Notes: generated from the letters alone by a model not told the origin. A stretch of DNA of 10,222 bases from JASMTM01 sp964441735 (GCA_964441735.1 CAYTVB010000059.1:1-10222), one strand, 5' to 3'; positions 1-6,408 are shown, numbered from the stretch's first letter. Program-made: numbers and translations.

Positions 1-6
1 AATCAT
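1..6 (-). CDS. Start of a further operon gene (only the first two codons visible)
   Basis: On the minus strand an ATG lies at 6-4, just after the TAA stop of the BtpA-like gene (10-8). It is preceded by AAAGGAG (complement of 17-23) at a spacing of 10 nt. This looks like the start of a third gene in the gntR-btpA operon that continues off the left edge. Nothing can be said about its product; in other genomes such operons often contain sugar kinases, transporters or hydrolases, but that is only context. The existence of the gene is inferred from the ribosome-binding site alone. Confidence 0.4.
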
Positions 7-7
7 C

Positions 8-829
8 TTAATCCAGCTCCTTTCGATAGTGATTAATCGCTTCAATAAATTCCCTAACTTTTTTTGCATCAACTTCTTCCTCAGTATTTCCATACTTCTT
101 AAGACCTGTTCCAATAATTACGGCATCAGCGTTATTTGGAAAGTATTTATGTAGATTCTTTTCGTTAACTCCACTCCCTACAATTAAGGGTATTTCAGAA
201 AGCTTATTTCTTACTCTCTTTACATCTTCAGGTTTGGTTTCACCACCAGTTTTTTTACCAGTAATTATTATTGAATCTGCAAGTCCTCTTTCAACAGCAT
301 CTTCTGCTGATTCTTCAATAGATCTTTGTGATAAAGGATACCCATGTTTAATATGAACATCAGCGAATATTTTCACACTTTGAGCTTCTATGTTCTTTCT
401 GAATCTAAGTGCTTCAGCTGCTATGCTTTCCATTATTCCTGCATCAACAATATAGGTTTCTGTATAGTATGGCACCCTCACAAATGTAGCTTCAACTGCT
501 TTGGCAATTGCCAAAGCTGCCAATGCATCAGACTGAAGTACACAAATTCCTATTGGAACTTTCACTTCCTCTTTAACAGACATTGCTATTCTTGTCATAA
601 TACTAATTGTTTCAGGGCCAACCTTCTTTTTAAACATCATGTCTCGAAAATTTTCAATAATTAAACCATTTACACCGTTATCAACCATAATATTAGCTTC
701 TTCAACAGCTGATTTCTCAATCTTTTCAACAGAAATTCCATCATGACGAGGAGCACCTGGTAAAGGCTGTAAATGAATAACTCCAATTACTGGTAAATTG
801 ACACCGAACATTTTTTTAAAATAATCCAC
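8..829 (-). CDS. BtpA/SgcQ-family TIM-barrel protein
   Basis: A 273-residue protein of the BtpA/SgcQ family (COG0434), a predicted (beta/alpha)8 barrel. BtpA was first described as a photosystem I biogenesis factor in cyanobacteria, but most members occur in non-photosynthetic bacteria beside sugar or nucleoside genes, with no firm reaction. Family blocks are in the expected order: PVIGVIHLQPLPGAPR (13-28), GVNGLIIENF (about 52-61), the VLQSDALAALAIAKAVEA block (about 98-115), FADVHIKHGYPL, IIITGKKTGG and a late phosphate-loop-like IVGSG followed by VIIGTGLKK. The length is normal for the family. The start is GTG at 829-827, chosen because GGGAG (complement of 837-841) sits 7 nt upstream; the ATG at 831-829 is in another frame. 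That SD overlaps the stop codon of the upstream gntR gene, with an 11-bp gap between the genes, so the two are surely co-transcribed. The gene is clearly AT-richer than those on the right side. A cytoplasmic sugar- or nucleotide-derivative enzyme is likely; the substrate is unknown. Confidence 0.88.
   Translation of the reverse strand: MDYFKKMFGVNLPVIGVIHLQPLPGAPRHDGISVEKIEKSAVEEANIMVDNGVNGLIIENFRDMMFKKKVGPETISIMTRIAMSVKEEVKVPIGICVLQSDALAALAIAKAVEATFVRVPYYTETYIVDAGIMESIAAEALRFRKNIEAQSVKIFADVHIKHGYPLSQRSIEESAEDAVERGLADSIIITGKKTGGETKPEDVKRVRNKLSEIPLIVGSGVNEKNLHKYFPNNADAVIIGTGLKKYGNTEEEVDAKKVREFIEAINHYRKELD
498..517. repeat. Perfect 20-bp palindrome inside the BtpA-like gene
   Basis: Positions 498-517 form an uninterrupted self-complementary sequence with half-site GCTTTGGCAA. 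It lies in the codons for the conserved A-L-A-I-A-K-A stretch of the BtpA-like protein. The symmetry is helped by the amino-acid sequence (Ala/Lys against Leu/Ala), so it may be a coding coincidence, but 20 bp without a mismatch is unlikely by chance in 10 kb. Confidence 0.6.
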
Positions 830-840
830 ATGATCACTCC

Positions 841-1548
841 CTATCTATATAACTCCTGATAAACTATGTATCTATCAGGTCTGAAATATCCCTCCATGTA
901 TTCAATAGGAACTTCGTTAACTATTATGGTTAATCTAGAAAGCTTTAAAACTGGTGAACCTTTCTTAATTCGTAGAGCTTTTGAAATCTTTTGATTTGCG
1001 GAAACTGTAGTAATGATTTCTTCTGCTTTTTCTATCTTTAACCCAAGTTTTTCTTCAATTTCTTTATACAAAGAAGTCTGAGTAAAATCAATTTTATCAA
1101 TCATAAAAGCTTTCATTAAAGGAAAATATGAATAAGTTATCGACATCTCTAAATCATCAACTAATCTTAATCTTGATACTTTAAGAATCTGTTGAGCTTT
1201 GTTAATTTGCAGCTTTTTTGAGATAAGGTTGCTAGGTATTTCGACTTCCTTGTTAATTAGTCTTGATGATGGTTTATGGCCTGAAGCAATTATTTCTTCT
1301 GTGAAACTTTTTAATATATTTAGTCTAGTAAATATTTTCTCTTTAGAAACATAAGTGCCTTTACCAACCATTCTGACAAGGATTCCTGAATTTACGAGAA
1401 CATCTAAAGCATGCCTTACTGTCATTCTGCTGACATTAAATAAATTCATTAGATCTCTTTCTGTTGGAATTTTATCTCCTGCCTTTAAATTTCCTCTTTC
1501 AATTTGTTTGAGGATATAATTTTTTATTTCTATATATAGTGATGCCAT
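841..1548 (-). CDS. GntR-family transcriptional regulator, HutC/UTRA type
   Basis: A 235-residue DNA-binding regulator. The N-terminal winged helix-turn-helix (about 3-70) is typical GntR: AGDKIPTERDL (23-33), the recognition segment VSRMTVRHALDVL (39-51) and a wing ending in GKGTYVS (62-68). Residues from about 90 to 230 match the UTRA ligand-binding domain of the HutC subfamily, with a loop near SRLRLVDDLEMSITYSYFP and a C-terminal IEYMEGYFRPDRY motif; UTRA domains bind small sugars, amino-acid derivatives or phosphosugars. The ATG at 1548 has a near-perfect SD, AGGAGGA (complement of 1554-1560). It is the first gene of the operon with the BtpA-like gene. It probably represses its own operon, because three GTnTAnAC sites, the consensus reported for HutC-type operators, lie just upstream. 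The effector cannot be read from the sequence; it should be the substrate of the operon or a derivative. The lipoprotein gene across the divergent gap may also be controlled. Confidence 0.92.
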   Translation of the reverse strand: MASLYIEIKNYILKQIERGNLKAGDKIPTERDLMNLFNVSRMTVRHALDVLVNSGILVRMVGKGTYVSKEKIFTRLNILKSFTEEIIASGHKPSSRLINKEVEIPSNLISKKLQINKAQQILKVSRLRLVDDLEMSITYSYFPLMKAFMIDKIDFTQTSLYKEIEEKLGLKIEKAEEIITTVSANQKISKALRIKKGSPVLKLSRLTIIVNEVPIEYMEGYFRPDRYIVYQELYR

Positions 1549-1575
1549 TAATATCCTCCTAATAAATGTATATAT

Positions 1576-1583
1576 GTATAGAC
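1576..1583. promoter_or_regulatory. Candidate HutC-type GntR operator 1 (GTATAGAC)
   Basis: GTATAGAC matches the palindromic HutC-subfamily pattern GTnTAnAC. It is embedded in GTATAGACCAAT, and the GACCAAT flank resembles NagR-like operators as I remember them. It begins 28 bp upstream of the gntR start codon, a position suited to autorepression. Confidence 0.5.
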
Positions 1584-1650
1584 CAATTTCAATAATAAAC
1601 TTAATACTTTAAGATATGCTTTGAAAATAATTACAATTCTGTGCTAGGTT

Positions 1651-1658
1651 GTATACAC
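1651..1658. promoter_or_regulatory. Candidate HutC-type GntR operator 2 (GTATACAC)
   Basis: GTATACAC fits GTnTAnAC and overlaps the perfect 8-bp palindrome TGTATACA (1650-1657). It lies about 100 bp upstream of gntR and 75 bp from operator candidate 1, in the middle of the divergent region. Confidence 0.42.
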
Positions 1659-1684
1659 TAAAGCTTTATTAGATTATTTAAGCT

Positions 1685-1692
1685 GTTTATAC
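1685..1692. promoter_or_regulatory. Candidate HutC-type GntR operator 3 (GTTTATAC)
   Basis: GTTTATAC is the third GTnTAnAC match in the same gap, 34 bp from candidate 2 and about 150 bp upstream of the lipoprotein gene. The same 8-mer also occurs once inside the peptidase gene near 7529, so a single match means little; the clustering of three is the evidence. Confidence 0.38.
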
Positions 1693-1839
1693 AAATATCC
1701 CAGTGATAACTTTTAAAATTTTCTATAGTTTTAAACAGTCAGGAGTTTTTCGAAGTAATGAAGTAATATTGTATTATTAATTATGGAAAGGGAATGTAAA
1801 AGTATTTTTTAAACATATGATTTAAAGGAGAGTTAAAAT

Positions 1840-3012
1840 ATGAGATTAACAATTATTATTTTAGTGATTATACTCTCAAGTTGTGTTCCAACTGATATTT
1901 TTAGTGGTGACTCCTATTTTTTGAATAAGTCGGTAGCTTTTTCCATTCTTGCGGCATCCTCTGAAAACGATGTTTTTCTTGCAACATTTAGAACACTATA
2001 CAAAATCTCTGATGGGTCACTTAACAAGTTCTATTCATTTTCTGGTGATTATGTCGGTGGTTTTTACTCAGATCCTTCAATAGACAATCAGGATAATATT
2101 CTAATTGCTGCTAATGAAGCCAGACTTATGAAAATGGATAGCGATGGGGATGTATTGTGGAGTTTTCAGGATAGTTCTGCTACAGAAACGGGCGAAATTT
2201 TTATGAGTCCTTCCTTTGATGAAGAAAACAATATATATCTTGGAACAACTAAAGGTTTTTTCTACTGTCTATCTGAAGAGGGAACAAAACTCTGGTCTTT
2301 GGAGATAGATGGAGTGATCTGGACAAAACCACTTATAGGTAAGGAAAATACCGTTTATTTTGGAACAATGGGTGATCTGGGTAAACACGAGTTCATGGCT
2401 GTACGTGAAGGTGAAGTTATCTGGAGTTTTGAATCAGTGGCCACCTCAACCGGTTTTTATTCCAGTCCAGCACCAGGGTTCAACGATGAGATAATCGTAG
2501 CATGTCATGATGGTTATCTTTATTCAGCTGATTCAGAAACAGGCAATATTAACTGGAAGCTCCAGCTTGCACCCAGAGAAGACGATTCAGCAATATCTGC
2601 CAGTCCTGTTGTTGATAAAACGGGAATTATCTATATTGGAACAAATGAGGGATATCTTTATTCGATCTCCAGCGAAGGTGAAATTCTTTGGGAGGAAAAT
2701 TTAAAAAGTGGTACTGTTTCAACAGCTGTATTATCGGAGAATGACTTTATTTATCTTATAACAAAAAATCCTGCCAATCTATTTAAGATTGACAGAGATG
2801 GAAATATTCATTCGAAAAAAGACATAGGCCACACAAGTTCGGGTGCTCCTTTGATAACTTCAGAAGGTTTGCTTTATTATTGTTCAACACTCGATGATAT
2901 CGGTACGCGTAACAGAATATACTTTGATGAAATTGAGTTGTTGCCTGAGGGTATATGGCCAATGTATGGTGGTGAACAGCAGCGTAGTGGTAATTCTATT
3001 GCAATAGATTAA
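1840..3012 (+). CDS. Lipoprotein with PQQ-like beta-propeller repeats
   Basis: A 390-residue exported lipoprotein. The N-terminus is a short lipoprotein signal: MR, a hydrophobic run TIIILVIIL, then lipobox LSSC with the lipidated Cys at residue 15. The rest is a run of PQQ-like (bacterial WD-type) blades, each carrying a G-x-x-x-W motif: W107 (GDVLWSF), W152 (GTKLWSL), W195 (GEVIWSF), W239 (GNINWKL) and W284 (GEILWEE). Their even 43-45-residue spacing shows a regular propeller, with partners such as IYLGTTKGFFYCL and IYIGTNEGYLYSI. The C-terminus ends with WPMYGGEQQRSG (W373), a segment also found in other PQQ-like repeat proteins and likely to close the ring. Such proteins act as scaffolds or sensors at the cell envelope; true PQQ binding is not indicated. 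The ATG follows AAAGGAG (1824-1830) at 9 nt. It is transcribed divergently from gntR and may share its operators. Specific function unknown. Confidence 0.85.
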   Translation: MRLTIIILVIILSSCVPTDIFSGDSYFLNKSVAFSILAASSENDVFLATFRTLYKISDGSLNKFYSFSGDYVGGFYSDPSIDNQDNILIAANEARLMKMDSDGDVLWSFQDSSATETGEIFMSPSFDEENNIYLGTTKGFFYCLSEEGTKLWSLEIDGVIWTKPLIGKENTVYFGTMGDLGKHEFMAVREGEVIWSFESVATSTGFYSSPAPGFNDEIIVACHDGYLYSADSETGNINWKLQLAPREDDSAISASPVVDKTGIIYIGTNEGYLYSISSEGEILWEENLKSGTVSTAVLSENDFIYLITKNPANLFKIDRDGNIHSKKDIGHTSSGAPLITSEGLLYYCSTLDDIGTRNRIYFDEIELLPEGIWPMYGGEQQRSGNSIAID

Positions 3013-3060
3013 AAACCGCCCAACATTAATATAGTAGCTGTGTTTAATAATTTTTGTAGG

Positions 3061-3069
3061 TGTTATAAT
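3061..3069 (+). promoter_or_regulatory. Extended -10 promoter of the rtcB-like gene
   Basis: TGTTATAAT is a perfect extended -10 element (TGnTATAAT). No good -35 lies 16-18 bp upstream, as is common for extended -10 promoters. Transcription would start near 3076, giving a short leader of about 15 nt before the ATG at 3091. Confidence 0.6.
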
Positions 3070-3079
3070 TGAATTGGGC

Positions 3080-3086
3080 AGGTGAT
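3080..3086 (+). promoter_or_regulatory. SD that fixes the rtcB start at 3091
   Basis: AGGTGAT pairs with the 3' end of 16S rRNA and stands 4 nt before ATG 3091. The in-frame GTG at 3082 lies inside this SD and so is an unlikely start. Confidence 0.7.
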
Positions 3087-3090
3087 TTAT

Positions 3091-4244
3091 ATGCCATATT
3101 ACAGCCCAAAAAAGAAATTGAAGAGCTGGATCCCACTGGAAAAAATTGATGAAAAAGCGATTCAGCAGATAGACAATCTTTCCACTTTTCCCGATATCTT
3201 CAAATGGATTGCGATCATGCCAGACGTACATCCTGGCTTTGGAATGCCCATAGGAGGTGTGCTGGCTCTTAGCAAGAATGTAATTCCCAATGCTGTGGGT
3301 GTTGATATAGGTTGTGGTGTAGTCTCTGTAAAAACAAATATAAAAACGGAGACAGTAAAACCAGTATTAAAAGAGTTATTGAATGAGATAATGAAGAAAA
3401 TTCCTCTTGGTCATAATTGGAGAAAGAAACCATTGGTTAGTTCGCTGTTTGATGAAAACATAGATGATAGGACCATCCAGAAAGAGATGAAAAATGCGCA
3501 AAAACAGCTTGGAACACTTGGAGGAGGAAATCACTTCATTGAAATACAGCATGACAGGGATGATACTGTATACGTTACCCTTCACACAGGATCGAGGAAT
3601 CTTGGTGCCAAAATTGCCACTGCGTATCATAAAAAGGCCAAACAATACTGCAAGAAGAACAATATAGATGTTCCTTCAGGTTTGGCTTACTTTCCTTACA
3701 AGTCAACCGAAGGTTCTGACTATTTAAAGGCAATGGATTTTTGCATTCGATTTGCTTCTGAAAATAGGCAAAAAATTGCAGATATTGTACTAAATATTAT
3801 GGATGGACATATCGATAAGCTTGAAGAAATTGAACGAACTGAAACCATTCATAAAATTATGCAAGTCTTGAAAAGCATTTCAACAGCACGGTGATGGTAC
3901 ATAGAAAGGGAGCAGTAGAAGCAAAGGGTAAGGTTGTAGTTCCCGGATCTATGGGAACATCGACTTACATTTGCAGTGGATTGGAAAATGCAGATTCCTT
4001 TTGTTCCTGTTCTCATGGAGCAGGAAGGGTTATGGGAAGGAATGAAGCGAAGAGAAGTCTTGGTTATGAAGATGTGATGAAAGATCTTGCGAAAAGGAAT
4101 GTAATTGTAGTCTCCCCCAGCAAGAAATCAATAGTTGAAGAAGCAAGACAGGTGTATAAAAACATAGAAGAGGTCATGGATTACCAAAGGGATCTGGTCA
4201 AACCATTTGTGAAATTAAATCCGCTGGGAGTAGTCAAAGGGTAA
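3091..4244 (+). pseudogene. rtcB: RtcB-family RNA ligase, interrupted by a frameshift
   Basis: RtcB joins RNA 2',3'-cyclic phosphate and 5'-OH ends through a guanylated histidine, using GTP and Mn2+. The gene is split into two open frames, 3091-3894 and (GTG) 3891-4244; joined, they give about 384 residues, full length for the short RtcB type. The first part holds the metal ligands D72 and C75 (VGVDIGCG), H148 (GGGNHFIE) and H165 (LHTGSRNLG). The second holds VHRKGA (H271), PGSMGTSTY, the nucleophile H309 in CSHGAGR, and the conserved PLGVVKG C-terminus. In the -1 frame the family block NYASLEKHF begins at 3855; in frame zero it is replaced by 13 unrelated codons ending in TGA at 3894. The break lies in CATAAAATTAT (3850-3860). 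Without a frame change the N-terminal product lacks the guanylation site and should be inactive. No SD precedes the GTG at 3891. The remaining sequence shows no other decay, so the break is recent, is a sequencing error, or is bypassed by ribosomes. Confidence 0.88.
3850..3860 (+). other. Frameshift site within rtcB
   Basis: CAT AAA ATT ATG is read in frame zero; the family motif needs AAT TAT from 3855. Two repairs are possible: one missing base (for example A5 reduced to A4 at 3853-3856), or two extra A's after CAT, which would restore I-H-N-Y-A with the metal-binding His directly before Asn. The -1 frame has a TAA at 3852-3854, so the shift is confined to this spot. No canonical X XXY YYZ slippery heptamer is present. 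Confidence 0.75.
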
Positions 4245-4280
4245 AATAGTATTCATAAATAAATTAAAAGAGGTGATATA

Positions 4281-4994
4281 GTGAAATATTTTGTTGGCTG
4301 TTCGGGCTGGAAGTACGATCACTGGAAGGGTAGTTTTTATCCTGAAGATGTGGCAAAGAAAAGGTGGCTCACATATTATTCCGGTCAGTTCAACACAGTT
4401 GAGGTTAACGCGACTTTCTACGGAAGTATGAAAGAAAAAACGTTTAAGAAGTGGTATGACAGTACGGAAGAAAAGTTTGTTTTTACGCTTAAAGGCAGTA
4501 GATGGGTCACACACAGGAAAAAACCTGAAGAGGCAGGAGATTCAGTTGATAAATTCTACAATCAGGCAAAAGCCCTCACCGATAAATTGGGATGCATTCT
4601 GTGGCAGTTGAAACCGTCTTTTAAGAAAGTTCTGAACAGGCTCGAAGCATTTTGCGAGTTACTCGATCCTTCATTTAGGAATGTCATCGAGTTTAGAGAT
4701 TCTTCGTGGTTCGACGATGATATATATTCACTTTTAAAGGACAAAAAAATAGGATTTTGCTCGATCTCCACCCCGGATCTACCGGATATTGTAACTGCAA
4801 CTACAAATTTTGCGTATATTAGATTTCATGGTTCGAAGTCCTGGTATCGTAGTGAATACGATGAAGATGAACTTAAAAGGTATGCTGAAGAAATTAAGAA
4901 TTTGAATGTAGATGAGGTTTATTGTTACTTCAACAACGATGCTGAAGGATATGCACCATACGATGCAAAGAAACTTGAAAAACTACTCTTTTAA
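4281..4994 (+). CDS. DUF72 (YecE-like) family protein
   Basis: A 237-residue member of the DUF72/COG1801 family, a cytoplasmic TIM-barrel-like fold of unproven activity. Recognised blocks are GCSGWKYDHWKGSFYP (6-21), TVEVNATFYG, FVFTLKGSRWVTH, GCILWQLKPSF, NVIEFRDSSWF, YIRFHGS and the C-terminal CYFNNDAEGYAPYDA. All conserved aromatic and charged segments of the family are present and the length is usual. The start is GTG at 4281 with GAGGTGAT (4270-4277) 3 nt upstream. It lies 36 bp behind rtcB with no terminator or clear promoter between, so it is probably co-transcribed with it. Its last 12 bp overlap the end of the convergent amidase gene. DUF72 genes are found near DNA or RNA repair genes in some genomes, which would fit rtcB, but no reaction should be assigned. 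Confidence 0.92.
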   Translation: MKYFVGCSGWKYDHWKGSFYPEDVAKKRWLTYYSGQFNTVEVNATFYGSMKEKTFKKWYDSTEEKFVFTLKGSRWVTHRKKPEEAGDSVDKFYNQAKALTDKLGCILWQLKPSFKKVLNRLEAFCELLDPSFRNVIEFRDSSWFDDDIYSLLKDKKIGFCSISTPDLPDIVTATTNFAYIRFHGSKSWYRSEYDEDELKRYAEEIKNLNVDEVYCYFNNDAEGYAPYDAKKLEKLLF

Positions 4995-5723
4995 CGCGGG
5001 AAATTTCTCACGCCAAACGTTAAGCGATTTGAAATAATCGTCGTTAATTTCAAGATATTTTACATTTTTGGTTTGCTCAAGCGACATTTCATTTCCAATA
5101 TAGTCAAATGCTGTTGAAAGATGGCCATAATCTTCTCCAATTTCACCTATACCACTTCGATTAACGCCAATAACAAATGCCTGATTTTCAATCGCTCTTG
5201 CTTTTAAAAGCGTATCCCAGTGGTCTTTTCTACTTTTTGGCCAGCATGCTATAACAATGAAAATGTTAACTCCCTTCGTTTCGCGAAACAGCTCTGGAAA
5301 TCTTAGATCATAGCAAATCAAGTGAGAGATAGAATGACCTTTGTATTCATAGCTTATGCTCAATTGTCCCGGAGTATAATATTTCTCTTCCTCTCTGTAT
5401 GTAAACAGCTTTCTTTTTCTGTATTTATGCAATTTATTGAGTTCGGGATTGAAAAATGTAGAACTATTGTAAAAGTTTGCTCCATCTTTTTCTATCCACC
5501 CAAACAAAACAGCTATATTTTTGGATTTTGCTTTCTTTATAATCGATTCAACATCTTGCGAACTGTGTAATTCTCTATTCATGGTAAAACCGGTGAAAGC
5601 CATCTCGGGGAAAATTATAAGATCTGAATCATCTTCAACATTGTCCATGATTTTCAACATCTTTTGTGTATTTGTGCTGGGTTTGTTATTTTCGGGTTCG
5701 AATTCGACTAGGGCTATTTTCAT
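4983..5723 (-). CDS. Carbon-nitrogen hydrolase (nitrilase superfamily), omega-amidase-like
   Basis: A 246-residue nitrilase-superfamily amidase with the complete Glu-Lys-Cys triad: E40 in FPEMAFTGF, K103 in KYRKRKLF and C137 in LICYDLRFPEL. The length and the YDLRFPEL and ARAIENQAFVIGVNRSG blocks are close to the Nit2/YafV group, whose members hydrolyse 2-oxoglutaramate to 2-oxoglutarate and ammonia. That subfamily call is inference; another small amide is possible. The protein has no signal peptide and should be cytoplasmic. The start codon ATG (5723-5721) overlaps the stop of pcp as ATGA, and there is no strong SD of its own, so it is likely translated by coupling to pcp. The 3' end overlaps the convergent DUF72 gene by 12 bp (stop TAG at 4985-4983). 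Pairing with pyroglutamyl peptidase suggests a shared role with glutamine-derived or cyclised compounds. Confidence 0.9.
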   Translation of the reverse strand: MKIALVEFEPENNKPSTNTQKMLKIMDNVEDDSDLIIFPEMAFTGFTMNRELHSSQDVESIIKKAKSKNIAVLFGWIEKDGANFYNSSTFFNPELNKLHKYRKRKLFTYREEEKYYTPGQLSISYEYKGHSISHLICYDLRFPELFRETKGVNIFIVIACWPKSRKDHWDTLLKARAIENQAFVIGVNRSGIGEIGEDYGHLSTAFDYIGNEMSLEQTKNVKYLEINDDYFKSLNVWREKFPALKE

Positions 5724-6334
5724 TGTTTACCACACACCCTGATAATTTCATTCAGGCCATTTACGAGTATCTGTTGTTTTATAGAAGGTTTGTCAGAATT
5801 TTGTTTAACCTGTAAAGAGCAAAGAGGTAGATGGACAAAGCCGGCGGTGATTTTGAGTCTCTCGCTTTCAACGAAATGCATCACTGAATAGAAAAGGTAG
5901 TTGCAAACGTATGTTCCTGCAGAATAAAATATCGTTGCTGGTAGGTTTTTTGCTTTTAGTGCCTTTTCAATTTCTCTTACAGGTAATGAGGAGAAGTATG
6001 CATTCTTACCCCCAGAAATTACAGGTTCATCTATAGGCTGCTCTCCATCATTGTCGGGTATTCTTGAGTCGATAATATTCACAGCAACCCTTTCAATTGA
6101 GATGGTTTTTCTACCAGCTGCCTGACCAAACATTAAAACAACATCTGGAGTATCGTTCACAATTTTTTCAATAATTGTTTTTGCGGAGTCTTTAAACGTA
6201 GTAGGTAGCTTAACCGTGTTTACTCTTTTTCTTGACTCCGGATATTGTTTAAAATAAGCATTTACCGTTAATTCGGAGCTATTTTGCTCATCTTCTCCAA
6301 AGGGTTCGAAATAACTGATTAAAATTTTTTTCAT
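5720..6334 (-). CDS. pcp: Pyroglutamyl peptidase I (pyrrolidone-carboxylate peptidase)
   Basis: A 204-residue cysteine peptidase of family C15, which removes N-terminal pyroglutamate from peptides and proteins in the cytoplasm. The catalytic triad is intact and, counted from the ATG at 6334, has the classical numbers: E81 in ISIERVAVN, C144 in SAGTYVCNY and H168 in GFVHLPL. The N-terminal ILISYFEPFG and the GQAAGRKTISIERVAVN region are family hallmarks. The start at 6334 is preferred to the in-frame TTG at 6337 because GGTGAT (complement of 6338-6343) is 3 nt from the ATG, the same spacing as before other genes here. It is the first gene of a two-gene operon with the downstream amidase (ATGA overlap) and diverges from the S9 peptidase gene across 93 bp. 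Confidence 0.95.
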   Translation of the reverse strand: MKKILISYFEPFGEDEQNSSELTVNAYFKQYPESRKRVNTVKLPTTFKDSAKTIIEKIVNDTPDVVLMFGQAAGRKTISIERVAVNIIDSRIPDNDGEQPIDEPVISGGKNAYFSSLPVREIEKALKAKNLPATIFYSAGTYVCNYLFYSVMHFVESERLKITAGFVHLPLCSLQVKQNSDKPSIKQQILVNGLNEIIRVCGKQ

Positions 6335-6337
6335 CAA

Positions 6338-6343
6338 ATCACC
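6338..6343 (-). promoter_or_regulatory. SD that fixes the pcp start at 6334
   Basis: On the minus strand GGTGAT is followed by TTG and then ATG. Spacing suits the ATG (3 nt), while the TTG at 6337 directly abuts the SD and is unlikely to be used. Confidence 0.5.
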
Positions 6344-6358
6344 AACCTTCTCACATAA

Positions 6359-6387
6359 ATAATACCTGAAAATGGCTTATTCTGAAA
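6359..6387 (-). promoter_or_regulatory. Possible promoter of the pcp operon
   Basis: On the minus strand TATTAT (complement of 6359-6364) is preceded by TTTTCA at an 18-bp spacing or TTTCAG at 17 bp. The -10 matches 5 of 6 consensus bases; the -35 is only fair. It is the best candidate in the short divergent gap. Confidence 0.35.
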
Positions 6388-6399
6388 ATCAAATAAATT

Positions 6400-6408
6400 T
6401 GATAAAAT
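6400..6408 (+). promoter_or_regulatory. Extended -10 promoter of the S9 peptidase operon
   Basis: TGATAAAAT fits the extended -10 pattern TGnTAtAAT with one mismatch and lacks a good -35, like the promoter before rtcB. It would give a very short leader before the TTG start at 6428. Confidence 0.45.

Larger units (their letters stand above)
1549..1839. other. Divergent intergenic region between gntR and the PQQ-like lipoprotein gene
   Basis: This is the longest gap in the window (291 bp) and is very AT-rich. It must hold promoters for both flanking genes, but no clear -35/-10 pair stands out on either strand; TATTAT with a poor TTCGAA -35 is one weak plus-strand candidate near 1755-1783. It contains three GTnTAnAC operator candidates and a 7-bp inverted repeat, CTGTTTA (1683-1689) and TAAACAG (1732-1738), with a 42-nt spacer. 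I see no RNA gene or credible small ORF. Confidence 0.6.

Noticed and set aside
344..664. Plus-strand open frame opposite the BtpA-like gene
   Set aside because: It is antisense to a well-conserved gene, rich in Cys/Phe/His, without SD or domain; a frame shadow.
1783..1812. Nine-codon upstream ORF before the lipoprotein gene
   Set aside because: There is no SD and no attenuator structure; such short frames are expected by chance.
3018..3080. Inverted GCCCAA/TTGGGC pair between the lipoprotein gene and rtcB
   Set aside because: Only 6 bp with a loop of about 50 nt and no T-run; not a terminator or riboswitch.
2884..3231. Minus-strand open frame across the lipoprotein-rtcB junction
   Set aside because: It overlaps two conserved plus-strand genes, has no SD and no recognisable family.
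3850..3860. Programmed ribosomal frameshifting in rtcB
   Set aside because: There is no canonical slippery heptamer, no obvious stimulatory SD or stem-loop, and RtcB is not known to need recoding; mutation or sequence error is simpler.
3891..4244. Second half of rtcB as an independent small gene starting at GTG 3891
   Set aside because: It has no SD and starts inside a conserved RtcB motif whose first half lies upstream in the same frame; it is the 3' part of the frameshifted gene.
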